Assembly (NCBI GenBank): GCA_017469785.1
Contig: JAFUFU010000021.1
Location: 1-59,739 of the forward strand
DNA length: 59,739 nucleotides
Source of the DNA: Treponema sp.
GTDB lineage: Bacteria > Spirochaetota > Spirochaetia > Treponematales > Treponemataceae
Reading direction: 5' to 3'
Below are positions 53,604 through 59,739 of the stretch, piece by piece. Position 1 is the first letter of the stretch. Each line of letters starts with the position of its first letter. The notes beneath the pieces were generated by a model. It did not search any database. It saw only the letters and a program-made list of their open reading frames with translations, and was not told the origin of the DNA. A program made the translations under genes and the position numbers.

Positions 53604-56600
53604 AAATATACATAAAGTAATGATTATCGGAAGCGGTCCTATCGTAATCGGTCAGGCCGCTGAATTTGACTATGCGGGAAATCAGGCTTGCAAAGCCTTG
53701 AAGTCGCTGGGACTTGAAGTCTGCCTCGTGAACTCGAATCCGGCCACTCTCATGACTGACCATTCTATGGCGGACGAAATCTACCTTGAGCCGCTGACTC
53801 TCACCACGCTGGAGCGAATCATCGAAAAGGAAAAGCCGGACAGCCTGCTTTCGACTTTGGGCGGACAGACAGGTCTTACCCTGAGCATGGAGCTTGCAAA
53901 ATCAGGATTTTTGGAAAGCCACGGAGTCAAGCTTTTGGGCGCGCGACCCCTCACAATCGACAAGGCGGAAGACCGCCAGCTTTTCAAGGACACTATGGAA
54001 GCAATCGGCGAGCCCTGCATTCCCTCAAAGGTCGTGACGACTTACGAGGATGCGGCCGCTTTTGTTCACGATGAAATCGGCTTTCCTGCCATTATCCGGC
54101 CGGCCTTTACTTTAGGCGGAACCGGCGGAGGCATCGTCAGCAACGACCGGGAACTTGACGAAATCGCCCATAACGGACTTCACCGCTCGCCAATTCATCA
54201 GATTCTGGTGGAAAAATGTATTTCGGGCTGGAAGGAAGTCGAATTTGAAGTCATGAGGGATTCAAAAGGCAATGTAATCACGGTCTGTTCCATGGAAAAT
54301 TTTGACCCGGTTGGCGTTCACACGGGAGACTCAATCGTAATCGCGCCCACGGTCACTCTTGCCGACAAGGAATATCAGATGCTGCGCTCAGCAGCCCTCA
54401 ACATAATTTCTGCCCTGGAGATTGAAGGCGGCTGTAACTGTCAGTTTGCCTTGAACCCGGACTCTTTTGAATATGCCGTAATCGAGGTAAATCCCCGTGT
54501 TTCCCGTTCTTCCGCCCTTGCAAGTAAGGCCACAGGCTACCCAATTGCGAAAGTCGCGGCCCTTATTGCCGTGGGCTTTACGCTGGACGAGATTCCAAAC
54601 TTCGTCACAAAGAAAACGAAGGCCTGCTTTGAGCCGGTTCTGGATTATGTCGTGGTAAAAATGCCCAAATTTCCCTTTGACAAATTCGTCTACGCCGCCC
54701 GCAAACTTGGAACCCAGATGAAGGCAACCGGCGAAGTCATGGCAATCGGTCAGAATTTTGAGGAAGCGATTTTAAAGGCGGCGCGTGGTCTTGAAGTTGG
54801 CGTAAAGGATTTGAATCTTCCTGCCTTCGTCAAAGAGGGCGACCAGAAAATCCGGGAGCGAGTAGCCCAGTGCACTGACCAGCGAATTTTCGCCATTTAT
54901 CAGGCTCTGAAGCGAAAACTTCTCACCGTGGAAGAAATCCACGAAATCACAAAAATCGACGAGTGGTTCTTGCGGAAGCTGGAAAATATAGCGAGCGACG
55001 GCGAAGCCGTCAAAACCTGTGAGACAGGTTTTGAGCGAGTCTCGGCGAAGGCTGAACCTGAGCCGTTGCATGAGGAGTCTGAGCCTTTGCATGAGAAAGG
55101 TGAAATGCTCTATCCGCCGCGCTCATTCAAAATGGTCGATACCTGTGCCGGGGAATTTGACGCGGAAACACCTTATTTTTATTCTGTCACTGGCGGGGAA
55201 AACGAGGCTGAGATTTTTTTGACTGAAAGAAAACCTTCTCCTAAAGGAACCATCGTCGTCCTTGGCTCCGGTCCTATCCGCATCGGGCAGGGAATCGAAT
55301 TCGATTACGCTTCCGTCCAGTGCGTTTGGAGCCTTAAAAAGCTGGGCTACGAGGTTGCAATCATAAACAACAATCCGGAAACTGTCTCCACTGATTTTGA
55401 CACGGCCGACCGTCTCTATTTTGAGCCGCTCACTCCCGCCGATGTGATGAATGTCCTTGCCGTGGAAAAACCCATCGGTGTCGTGGTGGCTTTTGGTGGC
55501 GGAACTGCCATCAAGCTTGCGAAATTCTTGGACGGGCAGGGCGTTAAAATCCTTGGAACTTCAGCTGACGCCATCGATTTGGCCGAAGACAGGGAACGTT
55601 TCGAGGAGCTTTGTGACCGTCTTAATATTCACAGACCAAAAGGTTTGACAGTCTTTACGGAAGTTGAGGCCCTTGAGGCTGCGGAAAAAATCGGCTATCC
55701 GGTATTGATGCGGCCAAGCTATGTCCTCGGAGGTCAGAACATGATTATCGCCCGCAACAACGCGGATGTAAAAGAATACATGAAAATCATCCTGCGGGGC
55801 GGAATCGAAAATCCTGTCCTTATCGACAAATATATGGAAGGAAAAGAGCTGGAGGTGGACTGCATTTCTGACGGAAAGGATGTTCTTATTCCAGGCATCA
55901 TGGAGCATATCGAGCGCACGGGAATCCATTCTGGCGACTCAATCGCAGTGTACCCCGGGGCATTCTCTCCTGAACTGGAGGATAAAATCGTCCGCCAGTC
56001 GCAAGACCTTGCCCTGGCTTTGGGAACGAAAGGCCTGGTGAACATTCAGTATCTGATTTATGAGAATGAACTTTACATAATCGAGGCAAATCCCCGTTCA
56101 AGCCGAACCGTTCCCTATCTTTCAAAAGTGTCTGGCCTTCCCATGATTGACCTTGCCACCCGCGCCATGCTGGGTGAGAGCCTTAGGGAAATGGGCTACG
56201 GCACGGGTCTCTACCGAAAGCCCGATTATGTCGCCGTAAAGGTTCCGGTTTTCAGTTTTGAAAAGCTCATGGATGTTGACACTCACTTAGGCCCGGAAAT
56301 GAAAAGCACAGGTGAGGTTTTGGGAATTGCCGCCGGTCGTCAGGAAGCGATTTTCAAGGGAATGGCCGCCGCCGGCTGGAAGATGATTCGCCCTAAAAAG
56401 CATGACGGGGCTGCTTCCCCCCTTGGTGTTCTATTTTCCGTGCGAGCTTCTGACTTACCTGAACTTCCAGCCCTTGCAAGAAAATTTTATGATTTAGGTT
56501 TTAAACTCTACGCCACCAGCGGAAATGCTTCCACCATCGAACGAAGCGGCATGAGCGTGACTTATGTGGCAAAAGTTCACGAAGATTATCATGATAACGT

Positions 56601-56820
56601 GATGACTCTGCTTGAGAGCGGTAAAATCGCATATGTGGTCTCAACCTCCGCTAAAGGCCGGGATCCCATTGCAGAGAGCGTGAAACTTCGCCGTCTTGCC
56701 GTTGAGCGTGACATCGACTGCCTTACAGCCATAGATACAGCCAATGCCCTTGCAGACTGCCTTGCTTCCCCATACGGACTTGAGAACGCGAGCCTGGTGA
56801 ACATCAACTGCGATTTGTAG
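53590..56820 (+). CDS. carB: Carbamoyl-phosphate synthase large subunit with replaced middle segment
   Basis: 1076 residues. Two ATP-grasp halves: VMIIGSGPIVIGQAAEFDYA, ALASKATGYPIAKVAALIA and IVVLGSGPIRIGQGIEFDYA, NPRSSRTVPYLSKVSGLPM; C-terminal MGS-like domain (VRASDLPELPALARKFYDLG, KVHEDYHDN). Between WFLRKLENIA (~463) and MVDTCAGEF (~518) the usual ~60-residue helical stretch is replaced by low-complexity residues coded by hairpin DNA. Still likely active, because both ATP-grasp domains are intact. Confidence 0.95.
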   Translation: MPLNKNIHKVMIIGSGPIVIGQAAEFDYAGNQACKALKSLGLEVCLVNSNPATLMTDHSMADEIYLEPLTLTTLERIIEKEKPDSLLSTLGGQTGLTLSMELAKSGFLESHGVKLLGARPLTIDKAEDRQLFKDTMEAIGEPCIPSKVVTTYEDAAAFVHDEIGFPAIIRPAFTLGGTGGGIVSNDRELDEIAHNGLHRSPIHQILVEKCISGWKEVEFEVMRDSKGNVITVCSMENFDPVGVHTGDSIVIAPTVTLADKEYQMLRSAALNIISALEIEGGCNCQFALNPDSFEYAVIEVNPRVSRSSALASKATGYPIAKVAALIAVGFTLDEIPNFVTKKTKACFEPVLDYVVVKMPKFPFDKFVYAARKLGTQMKATGEVMAIGQNFEEAILKAARGLEVGVKDLNLPAFVKEGDQKIRERVAQCTDQRIFAIYQALKRKLLTVEEIHEITKIDEWFLRKLENIASDGEAVKTCETGFERVSAKAEPEPLHEESEPLHEKGEMLYPPRSFKMVDTCAGEFDAETPYFYSVTGGENEAEIFLTERKPSPKGTIVVLGSGPIRIGQGIEFDYASVQCVWSLKKLGYEVAIINNNPETVSTDFDTADRLYFEPLTPADVMNVLAVEKPIGVVVAFGGGTAIKLAKFLDGQGVKILGTSADAIDLAEDRERFEELCDRLNIHRPKGLTVFTEVEALEAAEKIGYPVLMRPSYVLGGQNMIIARNNADVKEYMKIILRGGIENPVLIDKYMEGKELEVDCISDGKDVLIPGIMEHIERTGIHSGDSIAVYPGAFSPELEDKIVRQSQDLALALGTKGLVNIQYLIYENELYIIEANPRSSRTVPYLSKVSGLPMIDLATRAMLGESLREMGYGTGLYRKPDYVAVKVPVFSFEKLMDVDTHLGPEMKSTGEVLGIAAGRQEAIFKGMAAAGWKMIRPKKHDGAASPLGVLFSVRASDLPELPALARKFYDLGFKLYATSGNASTIERSGMSVTYVAKVHEDYHDNVMTLLESGKIAYVVSTSAKGRDPIAESVKLRRLAVERDIDCLTAIDTANALADCLASPYGLENASLVNINCDL
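54997..55095. repeat. Hairpins and direct repeat in carB oligomerisation region
   Basis: GACGGC-gaa-GCCGTC (54997-55011), then AAAACCTGT-gag-ACAGGTTTT (55012-55032, 9 perfect pairs), then a direct repeat GAGCCNTTGCATGAG at 55060-55074 and 55081-55095 (21-base offset, as in carA). Confidence 0.7.
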
Positions 56821-56840
56821 AAAGACCGTGCTTTTTCTGT

Positions 56841-56860
56841 TACAATGCTCCGTAAGGAGC
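56841..56860 (+). promoter_or_regulatory. -10 box and hairpin holding the FMN-reductase Shine-Dalgarno
   Basis: TGT-TACAAT (-10, 56841-56846) is followed by GCTCC-gtaa-GGAGC (56847-56860), which includes the AAGGAG site of the next gene. Read-through RNA from carB could mask the site; RNA starting locally near 56853 could not form it. Confidence 0.4.
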
Positions 56861-56866
56861 AAAAAC

Positions 56867-57448
56867 ATGAAAGTCATTCTTTTTAACGGAAGCCGTCGCG
56901 AAAACGGCTGTACTTATACTGCACTTGATTTGGTCGCAAAAGAGCTCAACGCGGCTGGAGTCGAGACTGAAATCTTTTGGGTTGGCGGTCGTGCCCTTAC
57001 AGGTGAGATTGATGCTCTTGTCGCTGAGGCAATCGAAAAATTGCAGGAAGCTGACGGGGTTGTGCTGGGCTCACCGACATACTATGCAAGCGCAAGCGGT
57101 GAAATGATAGCCTTCCTTGATCGCTTGTACTGGCAAGGGGAAAAATATCTCCGCTTTAAGCCGGCTGCCGCCGTTACGTCTGCCCGCAGGGCTGGAACTA
57201 CTGGCACCCTCGACAATCTCAACAAATACATTACTTATGCGCAGCAACCTGTAATCACGTCGCGCTACTGGAACATGGTACACGGCTCTTCGCCAGAGGA
57301 AGTCCTCAAGGACGAAGAGGGTGTCCAGATTATGAAGACAATCGGTCGCAACATGGCATGGATTTTGAAGAGCATTGAAGCCGGTAAAAAAGCCGGTGTC
57401 GCCCAGCCAGAAGCTGAGAAAAAGGTCTGGACAAACTTCATCCGCTGA
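56867..57448 (+). CDS. NADPH-dependent FMN reductase / flavodoxin-family protein
   Basis: 193 residues from ATG at 56867. Flavodoxin-like fold: MKVILFNGSRRENGCTYTAL (phosphate loop) and DGVVLGSPTYYASASGEM (flavin-binding turn). Members reduce flavins or act as NAD(P)H-dependent reductases and iron-sulfur flavoproteins; no Cys cluster is seen here. Convergent with gltD, with a 2-base gap and no terminator between. Confidence 0.85.
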   Translation: MKVILFNGSRRENGCTYTALDLVAKELNAAGVETEIFWVGGRALTGEIDALVAEAIEKLQEADGVVLGSPTYYASASGEMIAFLDRLYWQGEKYLRFKPAAAVTSARRAGTTGTLDNLNKYITYAQQPVITSRYWNMVHGSSPEEVLKDEEGVQIMKTIGRNMAWILKSIEAGKKAGVAQPEAEKKVWTNFIR

Positions 57449-57450
57449 TT

Positions 57451-59001
57451 TTAGCGGCTTAGATATTCATCAATTGCCTTTGCGCATTCCCTTCCTTCGG
57501 AAATTGCCCATACTACCAGCGACTGGCCGCGATGCATGTCCCCAGCCGTGAAGATTTTTTCGTTTTTGGTCTGGTAGCATGCAGCTGTCTCTGTGACGAC
57601 TGTGTTTCTGGAAGAAAGGGGAATGCCAAAGGCCTCCGGTGTGTATTCTTCTGCGCCTAGGAATCCCGCCGCAACGAGAATCATGTCTGCGGCAAGTTCT
57701 TTTTCGCTTCCTTCGATTTCAACCAGCTGCCTTTTTCCGTCAATCATCTTGAATTCCACCTGTACGGTTTTTACTCCGCACAACTTTCCGTCTTTTTCAT
57801 AGACTTCCTTGATTGTCGTCTTGTATACGCGGGGGTCGTGTCCGAAAAGGGCTATTGATTCCTGAGCGCCATAGTCCGTTTTGAGGATTTTCGGCCATTG
57901 GGGCCATGGATTATCCTTGGCACGGTCTTTAGGCGGGCATGGCATCATTTCGATTTGGGTGACTGAGGCACATCCCAAGCGGATAACTGTTCCCGTGCAG
58001 TCGTTTCCCGTGTCGCCGCCTCCCAGTACAATCACGTGTTTTCCTTCTATATTAATGCCTTTCTTTTCCAGTGAAAGATGGATGTTCCTGTTCGTAATCA
58101 CAAGATCTTTTCCAAAGGATTTTTCTGCCTCGCTCAGAGCCACCACTGATTTTGTGACCTTAGTGAGAAAATCAACGGCGAGCATGAGACCGCCTTTTTC
58201 TCCGGGCAGCAGCTTTTCAACTCCTTTTGCTGCTAGAGGTCTTGCTTTCTTTGCGCCGCAACAGAGGGCCAAGGCATCGTATTCGGCGAGAATCGTATCT
58301 GCGGCAAAAGTGCGACCGACATCAGCGTTGAAAATAAATTCCACGCCTTCTTCTTTCATCAGATTAATTCGACGTTCGATTATTGTCTTGTCCAGCTTCA
58401 TGTTGGGAATTCCGTACATCAGAAGGCCTCCGGCCCTGTCCTCCCGCTCGTAGACCGTAACGCTGTGCCCCCGCCGGTTGAGCCAGTCTGCAACGGCAAG
58501 ACCAGCAGGCCCTGAACCGATTACGGCGACACGCTTTCCCGAGCGTTTTTGCGGCGGGCAGGGCTTCATGTAACCAGATTCAAAAGCCCGTTCGATAATG
58601 TAAAGCTCATTGTCGTGGATTGTGACTGCGCCCTCTCCATCTTCGGAATTCTCGCAGTTGCATGCCTTCTCGCACAGAGCGGGGCAGACCCGGCCTGTGA
58701 ATTCGGGGAAGCTGGATGTTTTCAAAAGCCGCCAGGCCGCCATGTCATACTGTCCGTTGTAAAGAGCATCGTTCCATTCCGGGATGTAGTTGTGTAGCGG
58801 ACAGCCTGTGACCATTCCTGCCAGTCGAATCGCACTCTGGCACATTGGAACGCCGCAATTCATGCATCTGGCTGCCTGTTCCCTGCGTCTCTCCTCGTCA
58901 AGGGCAGGGTGAAATTCCTTGAAATTCCTGATTCTCTCCAGAGGCGGAACATTGCCGTTTTCAATTCTCTTGTATTCTAAAAATCCTGTTGTCTTTCCCA
59001 T
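57451..59001 (-). CDS. gltD: Glutamate synthase small subunit
   Basis: 516 residues. N-terminal Fe-S ligands: ARCMNCGVPMCQSAIRLAG, GCPLHNYIPEW, CPALCEKACNCEN. FAD site RVAVIGSGPAGLAVADWLNR, NADPH site KHVIVLGGGDTGNDC, and C-terminal FAD motif EKIFTAGDMHRGQSLVVWAI. Transfers electrons from NADPH to GltB. Starts 28 bases after gltB stop, forming a gltB-gltD unit. Confidence 0.95.
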   Translation of the reverse strand: MGKTTGFLEYKRIENGNVPPLERIRNFKEFHPALDEERRREQAARCMNCGVPMCQSAIRLAGMVTGCPLHNYIPEWNDALYNGQYDMAAWRLLKTSSFPEFTGRVCPALCEKACNCENSEDGEGAVTIHDNELYIIERAFESGYMKPCPPQKRSGKRVAVIGSGPAGLAVADWLNRRGHSVTVYEREDRAGGLLMYGIPNMKLDKTIIERRINLMKEEGVEFIFNADVGRTFAADTILAEYDALALCCGAKKARPLAAKGVEKLLPGEKGGLMLAVDFLTKVTKSVVALSEAEKSFGKDLVITNRNIHLSLEKKGINIEGKHVIVLGGGDTGNDCTGTVIRLGCASVTQIEMMPCPPKDRAKDNPWPQWPKILKTDYGAQESIALFGHDPRVYKTTIKEVYEKDGKLCGVKTVQVEFKMIDGKRQLVEIEGSEKELAADMILVAAGFLGAEEYTPEAFGIPLSSRNTVVTETAACYQTKNEKIFTAGDMHRGQSLVVWAISEGRECAKAIDEYLSR

Positions 59002-59029
59002 TTTTTTCGTACCTCGCGTGTTTTTCTGT

Positions 59030-59739
59030 TTAGCAATTCTTTGTCACTTTCAGGTAATCGTTCGGAATAATCTTCTTGAACTTGCCGATATAGTTTTCAA
59101 AATCAGCCAGAATTTCCTTTCCTTTCTCTGAGCCTGTCTCTGCGACGTGTTTTTCAATCAGCCAGTGAAGATTCTCGACATCGCTCTTGTCTTTCAATGT
59201 AGTCACTTCGTCATCGATATCGTACATTGTGACAAGCTCGTGGTTGAGCCGCTTGTAGAGGTCGTGTTTCTCATCGAGAATGTAGGCTATTCCGCCAGAC
59301 ATGCCTGCCGCCACATTTCGTCCGGTGCGGCCGAGAATCACTGCAAGACCTCCTGTCATGTATTCAAGGCCGTGATCGCCGCAGCCTTCCACAACAGCTG
59401 TTGCCCCGGAATTGCGCACGCAGAATCGTTCGCCGGCCATGCCGTTGATGAAAGCCAGACCACTTGTAGCTCCGAATAAGGCGACATTTCCTGCGATGAT
59501 GTTTTCCTCAGCGGCGCCCTTAAAGAGAGACGCTTTTTTGACGACGATTTTTCCGCCGCTCAGACCTTTTCCGAGATAGTCGTTTGCGTCTCCTGTGAGT
59601 GTGAGAGTCAGTCCTTTTGGAATGAAGGCTCCAAAGGATTGCCCCGCGCCTCCTGAAAAATGCACGCGGAAACTGTCTTCATCGAGGGTTGAGCCGAATG
59701 TCCGCTGAATCTCGCTTCCTAAAATTGTTCCGGCAGTTC
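59030..59739 (-). CDS. gltB: Glutamate synthase large subunit, C-terminal part
   Basis: Open frame continues to the window edge; the GTG at 59665 is an internal Val, since the codons before it continue [17 protein letters not shown]. The visible ~236 residues form the GltB C-terminal beta-helix with repeated G-x-x-G-x-x-x-G turns ([35 protein letters not shown]). This domain ties the glutaminase and synthase sites together. Only the 3' end is present. Confidence 0.95.
   Translation of the reverse strand, partial: TAGTILGSEIQRTFGSTLDEDSFRVHFSGGAGQSFGAFIPKGLTLTLTGDANDYLGKGLSGGKIVVKKASLFKGAAEENIIAGNVALFGATSGLAFINGMAGERFCVRNSGATAVVEGCGDHGLEYMTGGLAVILGRTGRNVAAGMSGGIAYILDEKHDLYKRLNHELVTMYDIDDEVTTLKDKSDVENLHWLIEKHVAETGSEKGKEILADFENYIGKFKKIIPNDYLKVTKNC

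Noticed and set aside
52791..55095. CRISPR-like array from the 21-base repeats in carA and carB
   Set aside because: Only two units each, no spacers of constant length, and all lie in coding frame.

Overview
The window looks like a piece of a spirochaete chromosome, most likely a host-associated Treponema. This rests on gene content rather than a marker gene: a PUR/DUF3276 DNA-binding protein, several spirochaete-style lipoproteins with relaxed lipoboxes, an SMC without a recognisable hinge, a TPR/OmpA-type envelope protein, and degenerate kinase-like and ParB-like proteins. No rRNA, tRNA, CRISPR array, insertion sequence or prophage is visible. Genes are tightly packed and no gap exceeds 300 bases.

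Layout. 1-4.8 kb: end of a membrane protein, a secreted transglutaminase-like protein, and on the minus strand smc followed by a bitopic protein and two lipoproteins. 8-16 kb: DEAD-box helicase, glycosyltransferase, a partner-switching module (PP2C phosphatase, STAS antagonist, anti-sigma-type kinase), a ParB-like protein with a phosphoesterase, and a TPR protein broken by one in-frame TAG. 16.4-19.2 kb: a long coiled-coil OmpA protein. 19.2-26.6 kb (minus strand): xseA, creD, response regulator, histidine kinase, xseB, mutL. 26.7-40.8 kb (plus strand): a nine-gene, translationally coupled operon with a reduced type II secretion apparatus (secretin, ATPase, platform protein, major pseudopilin, one bitopic protein), two lipoproteins, a clostripain-family protease and a 1913-residue Sec-targeted RHS/YD-repeat protein. 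40.9-50.6 kb: formate/nitrite channel, acyl-CoA carboxylase beta subunit, a pseudokinase-like membrane protein, a phosphoribosyltransferase, a beta-helix surface protein, rnhB, a PUR protein and a cysteine desulfurase. 50.7-59.7 kb: pyrG-carA-carB, an FMN reductase, gltD and the end of gltB.

The most interesting points: (1) the 14 kb mini-T2SS/protease/RHS operon, which looks like a dedicated secretion system encoded with its own substrate; (2) short palindromic elements lying in frame inside linkers of mutL, carA, carB and the N-terminus of a surface protein, several built on the unusually stable GCGAAGC hairpin core; (3) a terminator hairpin just ahead of pyrG that looks like an attenuator; (4) at least five genes whose -10 box lies 6-7 bases before the ATG, with no Shine-Dalgarno site, implying leaderless mRNAs. 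All assignments come from reading the sequence; no database search was run.
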